Of a DNA stretch of 64,000 bases, positions 27,700 through 36,093 are shown one piece after another. Each line of letters starts with the position of its first letter. The stretch's first letter is position 1. A model generated the notes under the pieces. It saw nothing but the letters and a program-made list of their open reading frames with translations. It was not told the origin of the DNA and searched no databases. The stretch is from Marinomonas mediterranea MMB-1 (GTDB taxonomy: Bacteria > Pseudomonadota > Gammaproteobacteria > Pseudomonadales > Marinomonadaceae). A program made the position numbers and the translations under genes. The DNA is taken from assembly GCF_000192865.1 (NCBI RefSeq), contig NC_015276.1, positions 62,001 to 126,000 of the forward strand. The letters run 5' to 3'.

Positions 27700-27897
27700 T
27701 TAGTTATCCTCGTCAGGAATTCTATTCTTCGCCGCTTTTTCTTTATCCATTTTAATCGAATTACGGTAGCCGCCAAGTGCTGCGAGTGCACCGATAATCA
27801 AGCTCATAATCATCGGGATCTCAAACAGCATGGTGATACTGACAAACACACAGCCGACCGCCAAGCCTTCAAGAATAGGTTTGAATGATTTTTTCAT
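27700..27897 (-). CDS. Small two-helix membrane protein upstream of truncated globin
   Basis: A 65-residue protein, MKKSF then two hydrophobic segments (about 9-25 and 28-43) with a charged C-terminal tail rich in Lys, Glu and Asp. I do not recognise a named family. It is translationally coupled to the truncated globin, with a single base between stop and start, so it may help localise the globin to the membrane or act with it. That is inference from the arrangement only. Confidence 0.7.
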   Translation of the reverse strand: MKKSFKPILEGLAVGCVFVSITMLFEIPMIMSLIIGALAALGGYRNSIKMDKEKAAKNRIPDEDN

Positions 27898-28215
27898 TGC
27901 AACTCCAGTGGATAATTCGCGCTATTTATGAGTAAAGGCGCCAGTATAATAACCTCTTGTGGAAAAATAAATCTGAAATCTCGAATGAGTGACTCAAAAA
28001 GGAGATAATTTCAGCGAAGTTGTGTGTAAAAAGCGTTAAAATTCATTAATCCACAGATTGTTTCAGAAAAAAGACGGTTCTCGGAGTAATCTCATATAAA
28101 TCATGTGTATAACCTGTATGCTTTTCCACAATGATTTTTTACTTGTTTCGATTGTCTTTTATCCACATAGCGAGCTTGTATGATTAGACTATTTCTCTTC
28201 ACTAAAGGGTGCTGA
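27898..28215. other. Divergent promoter region, no gene seen
   Basis: AT-rich 318-bp region between the minus-strand membrane-protein/globin pair and the plus-strand MATE gene. It should contain promoters for both directions; I see no clear operator, RNA gene or ORF. Confidence 0.4.
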
Positions 28216-29532
28216 ATGACGAACTCGGCGTTAAATCGCAAAATTTGGCATCTTGCGTGGCCCCCAATGCTTTCAAATATCACGACGCCCTTGCTTGGGT
28301 TGGTCGATACCGCAGTTGTTGGTCATTTAGGAACCGCGACTCATCTCGGTGCCGTGGCAATAGGGGCGTCGATTTTTAGCTTCCTTTTTTGGGCATTTGG
28401 CTTTCTACGTATGGGTTCGACGGGCTTAACGGCTCAAGCATTCGGCCAAAAAAACAACGATAAAGTTCAAGCCTTGCTGGTTCAGTCAGTGTTAATGGGC
28501 GTCTTCATCGGTCTAGTTTTAGTCGTATTTCGGTCTCCTATTATTGACCTAGCAATGTATCTCATGTCACCAAGTGAGGAAGTCGCACCGTGGGCGCGGC
28601 TTTATTGCGAAGCGAGAATACTAAGCGCCCCTGCGGTGTTAGCGGGCTATGCGCTCATTGGTTGGTTCTTTGGCGTGCAGTACTCCAAAGGGCCGCTGTG
28701 GATGCTGCTTGTAATCAATGTGATTAATATGGTGTTGGACTATGTCGCGGTGTATCAGTTTGGCATGGCAAGTGAGGGTGTGGCGTGGGCGACCGTCATT
28801 GCGCATTACTTAGGCACCTTGTTTGCGTTTTTCCTAGCCTATCGAAAATTGGCACAATTAAATTTGGTGGTGAAACTCTCGTCTGTACTCGATTGGCAAC
28901 GCTATGTTGCCTTGATTAGAGTAAATCGATATTTATTTGTGCGTACGGTTTTGCTGTTGATCGTTATGTTGTTTTTCACGGCGCAAGGCGCGCGTCTTGG
29001 CGATGACGTTCTTGCTGCAAACGCTGTATTGCTTATATTTTTAACCATTATTTCCAACTCACTGGATGGCTTTGCCTTCGCACTAGAAGCGCTTTGTGGG
29101 GAGTATTATGGCAGTAAAAATAAGACGTTATTTAAACGAGTCATTGCTTATTCAAGTTTATGGGCGTTGATCGCTGCGATTGGCCTGAGCGCGATATTCT
29201 GGCTATTTGGTGAAGCGATCATTGAGTTATTAACGAATGTGGAACCTGTTCAGCTCGCCGCTAAAGAGTACCTACCTTGGTTGATTGCCTTACCGCTACT
29301 CGGGATCTGGTCGTTTATGCTCGATGGTATTTTCATAGGCACGACCAGTGTTAAACAAATGCAGGATACTATGATCTTGTGCGTACTTGGTGTGTTTTTC
29401 CCTGTTTGGTTTTTAAGCCAAGGCATGGGTAACCACGGGCTTTGGCTGGCGCAAGCGAGTTTGTTTGTTGCTCGGGCGGTGACGCTATTGATTTGCTATC
29501 GTAAGAATATGAAACAGGAAGTATGGTTTTAA
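28216..29532 (+). CDS. MATE family efflux transporter (DinF type)
   Basis: A 438-residue multidrug/organic-cation antiporter of the MATE superfamily with twelve predicted helices. The opening IWHLAWPPMLSNITTPLLGLVDTAVVGHLG, split over helix 1, and SIFSFLFWAFGFLRMGSTGLTAQAFG place it with DinF-type members, as in other gammaproteobacteria. It is monocistronic, preceded by an AAGGGTG ribosome site and followed by a MITE about 35 bp past its stop. The substrate cannot be deduced. Confidence 0.92.
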   Translation: MTNSALNRKIWHLAWPPMLSNITTPLLGLVDTAVVGHLGTATHLGAVAIGASIFSFLFWAFGFLRMGSTGLTAQAFGQKNNDKVQALLVQSVLMGVFIGLVLVVFRSPIIDLAMYLMSPSEEVAPWARLYCEARILSAPAVLAGYALIGWFFGVQYSKGPLWMLLVINVINMVLDYVAVYQFGMASEGVAWATVIAHYLGTLFAFFLAYRKLAQLNLVVKLSSVLDWQRYVALIRVNRYLFVRTVLLLIVMLFFTAQGARLGDDVLAANAVLLIFLTIISNSLDGFAFALEALCGEYYGSKNKTLFKRVIAYSSLWALIAAIGLSAIFWLFGEAIIELLTNVEPVQLAAKEYLPWLIALPLLGIWSFMLDGIFIGTTSVKQMQDTMILCVLGVFFPVWFLSQGMGNHGLWLAQASLFVARAVTLLICYRKNMKQEVWF

Positions 29533-29564
29533 ATGTGAGTCTCAAAAAAGAATATGGACTGAGA

Positions 29565-29680
29565 CTAGGGAAGGTATCAACAAGTCCACTGGCTTCAGCG
29601 TGTGGATAACGCTTCTTTATTCGAGACAAGTTTCGCTGATAAGATTGAAGCTCATAAGACTTATTTGTACCTTCCCTAGG
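29565..29680. mobile_element. 108-bp IS5-type MITE with CTAG target duplication
   Basis: Core 29569-29676 begins GGAAGGTATCAACAAGTC and its complement ends GGAAGGTACAAATAAGTC, terminal inverted repeats agreeing at 15 of 18 positions. CTAG stands directly on each side (29565-29568, 29677-29680), the 4-bp duplication typical of IS5-family insertion. The internal GTG-started frame MDNASLFETS, running to a stop formed by the CTAG itself, shares its first codons with the solo end at 5969-6033. It looks like an internally deleted IS. Confidence 0.82.
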
Positions 29681-29702
29681 TATCGTTTAATACCTGCTGC
29701 AA

Positions 29703-31355
29703 TCAAAAGTGATAAGAAAATGTGAGCCGATGTTCTAGCTCTTGGTGTTTTTTCTTATGAGCACTATAGGCAGCTCCAAACTGACTACTTATTCTTTTAT
29801 TGAGACTAAAAGTACGATTGGAAAGGTTTCTGAATTCGTATTTTGCCGAAAAAGAGTCAGATTTAAAATTTATTCCAGAATAAATAGGGAAACTGATTTG
29901 TTCACTGATTTCTACACTTGGTATGCTATAGAACAAGAAAGATGAATAGGAAAAGGCCCCTCCTATCCCCACGGTAGCAATACCTTCAAGGTGGTTATTT
30001 TCATTTCTGTCCGCACCTATTCTTAGTTTCCAAGATGGCGTGCGCGTTACAAAGTTTAGAGGTGTAATAGCTTCTATATTAACTAGATCTAGGGATTCGA
30101 TCTTAGTTGTCCCGTTGCTTTCAACCAGTTCTATTGATGCTGCTTGGAGGGTTGAAGACAAAACATTGAAACTGCGTTGTTCGAAATGGGAAAAATCTAC
30201 GGCTGAGAGTGTTAAGTTAATGGCATTGTCTTGCAATCCAAATTTCGCAGAAGAAATGAGAAGCCCGTCATTGCTTCGATCACTTGCTGATTGATGTTCG
30301 GGTAGCCCATCTAAGAGTGAATCATCTTTCCCATAGGTGTCCAGTAGTCTCCCGTAAGATGAGTATGGCCTTCTGTAGCTTTCAAAGCTTAATCGCGATG
30401 CTTGTACTGCTACCTTTCCTATTTTTGGGTTTTCAGAGTATTCGATGTCTGGGTCCAAAAACATTTCCTTGGCTGTTTTTTTGTCATTGCTACTCAAATT
30501 GCGGTATCCCTCATTAAATTGAGCAAACAGTGACTTCAATTCAAAGCCTTTAGTATTTTCGATAGATTGGGCTCGATACGCTAAGAGTAATGGTGTGACA
30601 ATGTTGGGTTTTTCACCAAAACAGTTACATGAATGGTTGAGTGCTTCGAATATATAAGTAGAGCAATTTTGATAGAAAAAGTTGTACGTTAGCTGTTCTT
30701 GACTTTTTTCTTCAAAGAAATTAATCAGCTTTTTGATCTTGAGGCCGGGGGTATTTAGCCTAATAAATCTTAACTCTCTTGATTCTTTATTGTTATAAAA
30801 ATCAATAATTTGATGAAGTGGCAATACCTTGACTTCCGCGTCTATGTGAGAGAAACCCCCATCTACTAATTGTTCTAAAGCGGTTAGGCCTTCAGTTGGA
30901 GCCAAGACAGAAATAACAGGTGAAAAGTAAAAGTCTCTTTCATCTAAGAATAGGAGTAGCGAGTGACCAAAGTATGACATAGGCGACTTTAAGCTTTCAC
31001 CTGCAATGATGAGATAAGGGGTTTTATTGCGTAAGACAGATCTAAGGTTTGAGCTCGTATTGTTGGTTGAGCACCGCTTAAGATAAAGCATTAGCTCAGA
31101 ATGGAACGCATATGCTTCTGTTTTATTTAATAGTGACGGAGAAGACAGGATTTGAGGAGAGCACCCCATGGATACGATTTGATTTTTTAGACTTTCATAT
31201 CCCATCCCCTTCCTTTTCTTTATCTGGGTAAGGAGAGGAGACGCATTCTTAAGAACGAACTCTGACAGTCCATATTCAAACGAAAAACTATTTGAGAACG
31301 AAGGGGGAGAAAACAGGAGTAAAGCCAGAATACAATTTAATACGATATTTTTCAT
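29703..31355 (-). CDS. DUF4105 (Lnb-like) envelope protein
   Basis: A 550-residue secreted protein: signal peptide (1-22, ending SFSNS), then a DUF4105 domain recognised by SPMSYFGHSLLLFLDE with its conserved His and YNFFYQNCSTYIFEAL with its conserved Cys, which resemble an NlpC/P60-like Cys-His active site (the family is annotated Lnb-like periplasmic). The C-terminal 200 residues show alternating hydrophobic patterns ending in RLTFSYHF, like an outer-membrane beta-barrel. The catalytic role is not established. A PEGA-type lipoprotein gene is immediately upstream. The gene looks more AT-rich than its neighbours and lies next to a MITE, hinting at transfer. Confidence 0.82.
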   Translation of the reverse strand: MKNIVLNCILALLLFSPPSFSNSFSFEYGLSEFVLKNASPLLTQIKKRKGMGYESLKNQIVSMGCSPQILSSPSLLNKTEAYAFHSELMLYLKRCSTNNTSSNLRSVLRNKTPYLIIAGESLKSPMSYFGHSLLLFLDERDFYFSPVISVLAPTEGLTALEQLVDGGFSHIDAEVKVLPLHQIIDFYNNKESRELRFIRLNTPGLKIKKLINFFEEKSQEQLTYNFFYQNCSTYIFEALNHSCNCFGEKPNIVTPLLLAYRAQSIENTKGFELKSLFAQFNEGYRNLSSNDKKTAKEMFLDPDIEYSENPKIGKVAVQASRLSFESYRRPYSSYGRLLDTYGKDDSLLDGLPEHQSASDRSNDGLLISSAKFGLQDNAINLTLSAVDFSHFEQRSFNVLSSTLQAASIELVESNGTTKIESLDLVNIEAITPLNFVTRTPSWKLRIGADRNENNHLEGIATVGIGGAFSYSSFLFYSIPSVEISEQISFPIYSGINFKSDSFSAKYEFRNLSNRTFSLNKRISSQFGAAYSAHKKKHQELEHRLTFSYHF

Positions 31356-31387
31356 ATACTGGCTTTGATAGCTCTAGATTCGATTAT

Positions 31388-31753
31388 CTAGTTTTTAGGA
31401 GGCATTTCTACATAAATGGCATTTGGTGCATATTCGTACACTGCGCCAGTGATAAAGTCAGTAGTAGAAAGATCCCAGAAAATATTAAGTGCAGCTACTG
31501 GATCGAATTCTTTTGTGATCTCACGCGTTACTGATTGGTAACCTTCTTTCGAGAACATCACTGATTGCGCTTTGTTTTTCTTGAACGATGCACTTACAGG
31601 TGTTTTACCGATCAAAGCACCGTCTACATATACGCTCACGCCTTCAACATTCGAATTAAACGTTAGTGTTTGGTTTGATCCTGACATGATAGTAGCACAG
31701 CCAGAAAGTAGCAAAATCATAGAAGACAAAGCGATAGCAACGATTTTTTTCAT
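31388..31753 (-). CDS. PEGA-domain lipoprotein
   Basis: A 121-residue lipoprotein: the signal ends in the lipobox LLLSGC, giving Cys 19 or so as the lipidated residue. The middle, VSVYVDGALIGKTPVSASF, is a PEGA-like surface-layer module. It probably sits in the outer membrane or periplasm. It precedes the DUF4105 gene by 32 bp on the same strand, forming a two-gene unit that may act at the cell envelope. Confidence 0.8.
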   Translation of the reverse strand: MKKIVAIALSSMILLLSGCATIMSGSNQTLTFNSNVEGVSVYVDGALIGKTPVSASFKKNKAQSVMFSKEGYQSVTREITKEFDPVAALNIFWDLSTTDFITGAVYEYAPNAIYVEMPPKN

Positions 31754-32109
31754 TTTTTAAAATCCTTTAAATAACAAACAAATAATTTGAGTGGCGTATT
31801 CTCTCCTTTATTTACATTATTTTGCAAATTATTTGTCTAATTTCTGCAGTATCTTTGTACATATTGAGCGTATTCACTTATCACGGTATTTTTGAACCTG
31901 TCAGGCCTTTTATTTTTAACTAATTTTCGTGGGAGCTCACGCTCTAATATAGCTTGGTCGCTATTACTTAATCATCTGTATGGGATTAATTAAGTTGTCG
32001 TTGAGTTCTTTCATCAAAGCGTAAAGGTTTTTACAAAGTTGTAAGTGTTATTTACGGGTGTGAATCGCTTGTTTAGTATTCTCCTTTTGCATGTTTAGAG
32101 GGTTCTGTC
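31754..32109. other. Divergent intergenic region of 356 bp
   Basis: AT-rich region between the PEGA lipoprotein (-) and a small outer-membrane protein (+). A near-palindrome CGTGGGAGCTCACG lies at 31928-31941. No ORF, RNA gene or clear promoter is recognised. Confidence 0.4.
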
Positions 32110-32724
32110 ATGAAACGCCTTTGTCTGGCCGCTTCTTTCTTATTACCTCCAATCACAGCATCTGCTGACGATTCGAAATTTCAGTTTGGTGTTGGATTCT
32201 TTGGTCAATCTGCGTGGGCTGGTCGTACTGAGATACAGGGACAAGGCAGTGCGCGGGAGCAGACGGTTTATACTTCTGGTGTCTATGCTAACAGTCGATA
32301 CGTCTTCAACGACAATGTCGCGCTGGATGCTAACTTTCATTGGGCGCCCAGTGGCCAGAAAGAAACGCGAAATGATGTTGGTGGCTCTAGCTCAACTAGG
32401 ACATCCGATATTGAAGGCTTTTCCGCGACGGAAATGAACGCTAATTTCCTAGTGGGGTTGTCTCTGTATCGACGTGGCTGGTATGGCTTTACCGGTGTTG
32501 GCGTATTTCAGGAGGAGTGGACATACACTGGCGGAAGTGAACGTTTCACAGGATTCCAAGTGCCCGTCGGTATTGGCTATAACTTTAAGAATATTTCAAC
32601 GGAGTTTCAGGTTGGGTTTAAAAATGTGTCGGATTACGCGGAATTTTATCACCAAGAACTGAGTCGCGATTCACTCGACTTATTTGTTGGTTGGGCAAAA
32701 TTTGGAGTACTTGCGAACTTCTAG
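32110..32724 (+). CDS. Predicted small outer-membrane beta-barrel protein
   Basis: A 204-residue protein with a signal peptide ending near ITASA. The mature part has regularly alternating aromatic and polar residues (for example FQFGVGFFGQSAW at the N-terminus, VGIGYNF and SLDLFVGWAKFGVLANF at the C-terminus), typical of an eight-strand barrel ending in Phe. No family name is recognised. It has its own promoter region and a GAGGG ribosome site, and stands alone. Confidence 0.7.
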   Translation: MKRLCLAASFLLPPITASADDSKFQFGVGFFGQSAWAGRTEIQGQGSAREQTVYTSGVYANSRYVFNDNVALDANFHWAPSGQKETRNDVGGSSSTRTSDIEGFSATEMNANFLVGLSLYRRGWYGFTGVGVFQEEWTYTGGSERFTGFQVPVGIGYNFKNISTEFQVGFKNVSDYAEFYHQELSRDSLDLFVGWAKFGVLANF

Positions 32725-33045
32725 CAAACCCATGATCTCGTACTCTTTAAGTAGGGTTCACTTCTGCACACGGTCAGCAATGTTGCTTGTATAAACTGAA
32801 AGGTCTTTGTATTTCAGTTTTTAGTAGGTTGCAGCGATATTAGCTTCGCCTTAAGATAAAAGTGTATTGCTATACAGGCAGTTCTTCCTTCTTGCCTAGA
32901 TAGTCATTACATTGTGGAATCGCATTCTACCTTTTTTACTTCGTCATCAGAACGTAGAAAAAAGGTGTCTTAGAGCCGAACTTCTTTCTTTTTTGATGAG
33001 AGAAGTGACTGGCAGCACTACTTCTAAACAAATACGGATCAAACA
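32725..33045. other. Intergenic region of 321 bp, nothing recognised
   Basis: AT-rich gap between the barrel protein and the DUF2798 gene on the same strand. I see no ORF, structured RNA or repeat that I can support. Confidence 0.35.
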
Positions 33046-33261
33046 ATGAAGCTTCGAATTATCTTCGCCGTGCTTATGTCATTTACCTTATCTTTGGTGA
33101 TGTCTGGCTGGGTTACCTTTTTGAACATTGGCGCACAATCATACTTTTTTGGCGCGTGGATCCATGCTTGGATACTTGCATGGCCGGCGGCTTTTATTAT
33201 CGTGTTTGTGAGTGGGCCTATCGTCCAAAAATTATCGAAAAAAGTCGCCGACAGCTTTTAA
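33046..33261 (+). CDS. DUF2798 small membrane protein
   Basis: A 71-residue protein with two transmembrane helices. The pattern MSFTLSLVMSGWVTFLNIG and FFGAWIHAWILAWPAAF is that of the DUF2798 family, whose function is unknown. It is monocistronic and followed by a terminator some 190 bp later. Confidence 0.8.
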   Translation: MKLRIIFAVLMSFTLSLVMSGWVTFLNIGAQSYFFGAWIHAWILAWPAAFIIVFVSGPIVQKLSKKVADSF

Positions 33262-33450
33262 GATATCATTTCTACAGTACTGTTTCTAAAGTATTAGTGG
33301 CGAAGGGTACAGATAAAGAACCGTTAGTTGCTACTCTTTTATTTGTCTATGACAGATGTGGCTTCTATCGAATAGGCTAATAAGGTTCACTTGAAGTAAT
33401 ATCGCTGCGTTGCTATATATGAGTGTGCAATAGAAGGCCTAGAAGAATAA

Positions 33451-33476
33451 AAAAAGCACCTGTTACGGTGCTTTTT
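33451..33476. terminator. Bidirectional terminator
   Basis: AAAAAGCACC and GGTGCTTTTT flank TGTTAC, with more A and T on the outside. It serves DUF2798 on + and the symporter gene on -. Confidence 0.88.
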
Positions 33477-33499
33477 TTATTCTAGCTTATTAGAGTCGT

Positions 33500-34906
33500 T
33501 TACTTTTTGTGTTCATCCCACACGCTAAGATCAATTTCGTCTTTTACTTCAGGGAAGTTATTGACGTCGAATCGCGGGTTACCGCCTTTCTTACGTTGGC
33601 TGAAGTAATCACGTGTTAGCTTAGCGACCAGTCCTGATAAGAACAGAATAGCGATAAGGTTAATGGTTGCCATCAAGCCCATAGCGGCATCCGCGGCGTT
33701 AAAGACCATTGCCACACTTTCGTACGCGCCCCAAGGAATCATCGCAAGCGCGAGGACGCGCAATATAAAAATACCGGGTTTGTTGGCAAGTTTTAGGAAG
33801 GTTAACGCATTTTCGGCATAGCTGTAGTTACCGATAATCGAAGTGAACGCGAAGAAGAAGATCGCAATAGCAACAAAGGAGTTACCAAAGTCTCCAACGT
33901 GCTCGGTCATCGCAGCTTGAGTCAATTTAATACCTGTTTCGCCTGAATCTAGTGCACCAGACAGTAAAATCATCAAGGCTGTTGCGGTACAGATCAGAAT
34001 AGTGTCGATGAATACACCCAGAGCCTGCACTAACCCTTGTGATGACGGGTGATGAGGGTTTGGTGTTGCAATGGCTGCGATATTGGGTGCTGAACCCATG
34101 CCTGCTTCGTTTGAGAATAAACCACGTTTGACACCGTTTAACAGCGCACCCGCAACACCTCCTGCAGCTTGTTCAATGCCGAAAGCGCTTTTGAAGATTA
34201 ATGCGAACACGGCTGGCACATCATGGATATTGCTGAAGATAACGTAGAAAGCAATAACCAGATATAGCAATGCCATGACAGGTACTACGATTTCAGAGAT
34301 ACGTGCGATCCGTTTAATACCGCCGAAGATCACGATCGCTGCCAACAGTGTTAGTACAACACCTGTTACAACCTTGTTGACGCCAAATGCACCTTCTACA
34401 GCACCCGCAATTGAGTTTGCTTGAACTGCATTGAATACTAGACCAAACGCTAAAATGAGAGCGAGTGAGAAGACTGCGCCGGCCCAGGGTGCTTTTAAGC
34501 CTTTTGCGATGTAGAACGCGGGTCCGCCGCGCAATTGTCCGTTTTCATCTCGAATTTTATAAAGCTGAGCGAGGGTGCTCTCTGCGTAGGAGGTCGCCAT
34601 ACCAATTAAGGCAACGACCCACATCCAGAAGATGGCGCCCGGTCCGCCAAGCGCAATGGCGACGGCTACGCCTGCAAGGTTACCTGTGCCAACACGTGAA
34701 GCGAGGCTTGTGCAGAGTGCCTGAAAGGGGGAAATGCCACCTCGGTCTGACTGGGGGGCTTGGAAAACGGTGCGAATCATTTCTGGGAAGAAACGAATCT
34801 GTAAGAAACCTAAACGCAACGTGAAGTACACGCCCACAGCCAAAAGGCCGTAAATGAGGATATAACCCCAAAATATCGTGTTTAGGAAATCAATTATTGC
34901 TGCCAT
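33500..34906 (-). CDS. Alanine/glycine:cation symporter family protein
   Basis: A 468-residue AGCS-family permease taking up small neutral amino acids with Na+ or H+. The segments FQALCTSLASRVGTGNLAGVA and GLFSNEAGMGSAPNIAA carry the conserved glycine-rich substrate-site residues, and about ten helices are visible. It is monocistronic with its own promoter and a terminator on each side of the unit. In a cell with the D-alanine and D-glutamate enzymes further on, alanine import is a plausible link but there is no direct connection. Confidence 0.93.
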   Translation of the reverse strand: MAAIIDFLNTIFWGYILIYGLLAVGVYFTLRLGFLQIRFFPEMIRTVFQAPQSDRGGISPFQALCTSLASRVGTGNLAGVAVAIALGGPGAIFWMWVVALIGMATSYAESTLAQLYKIRDENGQLRGGPAFYIAKGLKAPWAGAVFSLALILAFGLVFNAVQANSIAGAVEGAFGVNKVVTGVVLTLLAAIVIFGGIKRIARISEIVVPVMALLYLVIAFYVIFSNIHDVPAVFALIFKSAFGIEQAAGGVAGALLNGVKRGLFSNEAGMGSAPNIAAIATPNPHHPSSQGLVQALGVFIDTILICTATALMILLSGALDSGETGIKLTQAAMTEHVGDFGNSFVAIAIFFFAFTSIIGNYSYAENALTFLKLANKPGIFILRVLALAMIPWGAYESVAMVFNAADAAMGLMATINLIAILFLSGLVAKLTRDYFSQRKKGGNPRFDVNNFPEVKDEIDLSVWDEHKK

Positions 34907-35134
34907 ATGTGGCTCTCCCGTTTGTTATGTTTTTGAGTTAGGGGACTTTTTAGTGGACTAAAAGAAGGCTTTTGATACTCTTTGCGCACAAAAAGTGTGC
35001 AAAGGTTATCGATTTATTAAAATATATCAAGCGCTAGGAAGGATTTAGCGCACAATAAAGGTGCAAATAAGGTGTAAGGTGGTTCTTTGTTTCTTCTATT
35101 TTTTTGTTCTTATGGACTATAAAATGCAAAATTA

Positions 35135-35163
35135 AAGCCTATTACATTGAATGTAATAGGCTT
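35135..35163. terminator. Terminator hairpin after the PNPOx-like gene
   Basis: AAGCCTATTACAT and ATGTAATAGGCTT form a perfect 13-bp stem around TGA, with a T-run to the right and A-run to the left. It lies in the 320-bp gap between two minus-strand genes. The remainder of the gap holds the AT-rich promoter region of the symporter gene. Confidence 0.82.
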
Positions 35164-35226
35164 TTTCGATTTTTTCTCTCGATTTTAGGCGGACTAAAAA
35201 TAGGAGACCTTGTTAAGTATGCACTA

Positions 35227-35925
35227 TTAAAAGGCAGAGGGTGGGGTTGGCTCGACAAAATTCGATGATTGGTGCTCTTTCATGTCTATTTTTGGGTTGG
35301 CCCCTGAATCTTGTTCTGCTTTTCCCCAACTGCGCTCTAATGGAAGTACTCCTGCCCATACTGGCCAATCTAAGTCGTCTTCGTCATCATTGACACCTTC
35401 TGCTCGCATTTTGACAGAAGCCTCTTCAATTTTTATACGAGCAAGTCCAGTCGCCTTAATTTCAATGTCTTTGATCGGCCTTAAGGAATCCCAACGATTA
35501 GGACTGACTTTATCCAACATGTTTTTAAATTGGCGTACTTTCTCATCGTCGTTTTCGATGAGTTCAGGCACACCAAATAAACTGATAGAGCGATAGTTCA
35601 CGGAATGGTGAAATGCAGAACGGGCAAGTACTAGGCCATCAAGTGCGCAGATATTAAAGCATATTTTCTTCTCTTCCTTGACGCTATCTCGGACATTTCG
35701 GGCTTTGCTGTGAGCATGCCAGTATAGATACTCACCGTCACGCCAATGGCAGGTTGGTGTGACAAAAACTTGCCCGGCTTTAGACTGTGCGATATGTCCT
35801 ATAAGAGTCTCATCGATGATTTTGTACACTGTTTCGGTGTCGTAAAGAGCGCGATTAGAGCCTCTTTTAACGGTCGAAAGCTCTGTTTTGATCGATTCGT
35901 TTCGTTCTTGTGATGTCTGACTCAT
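35227..35925 (-). CDS. Pyridoxamine 5'-phosphate oxidase-like FMN-binding protein
   Basis: A 232-residue split-barrel flavoprotein of the Pyridox_ox_2 type. Typical stretches are TLIGHIAQSKAGQVFVTPTCHWRDGEYLYWH, broken around residue 60, and KICFNICALDGLVLARSAFHHSVNYRS, which lie along the FMN site. These proteins are related to PdxH but most are not known to make PLP. It is divergent from a PdxR-type regulator 170 bp away, suggesting that the regulator controls it. It could be involved in vitamin B6 balance or detoxification. Confidence 0.85.
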   Translation of the reverse strand: MSQTSQERNESIKTELSTVKRGSNRALYDTETVYKIIDETLIGHIAQSKAGQVFVTPTCHWRDGEYLYWHAHSKARNVRDSVKEEKKICFNICALDGLVLARSAFHHSVNYRSISLFGVPELIENDDEKVRQFKNMLDKVSPNRWDSLRPIKDIEIKATGLARIKIEEASVKMRAEGVNDDEDDLDWPVWAGVLPLERSWGKAEQDSGANPKIDMKEHQSSNFVEPTPPSAF

Positions 35926-36093
35926 AAAGTGCTCCTTTAGACCGTTATTGCTTAGCGTATTGAATGGCTAAAACTATGTTGAAAACAGTAATTAAAACGG
36001 CGGTTAAAAATAGTATGAAACAATAGAGTCAGCATAATGAGATCTGGTATTGTTATAAATATCCACTTTATATATAAGCAACCAGTCCAGATT

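Noticed and set aside
33156..33380. 74-codon ORF overlapping DUF2798
   Set aside because: It is an out-of-frame shadow of the DUF2798 gene and its downstream gap, with no family pattern.
35926..36093. Direct repeats CTATGTTGAAA / GTATGAAACA as MocR sites
   Set aside because: The similarity is weak and short; I could not separate it from chance in an AT-rich gap.
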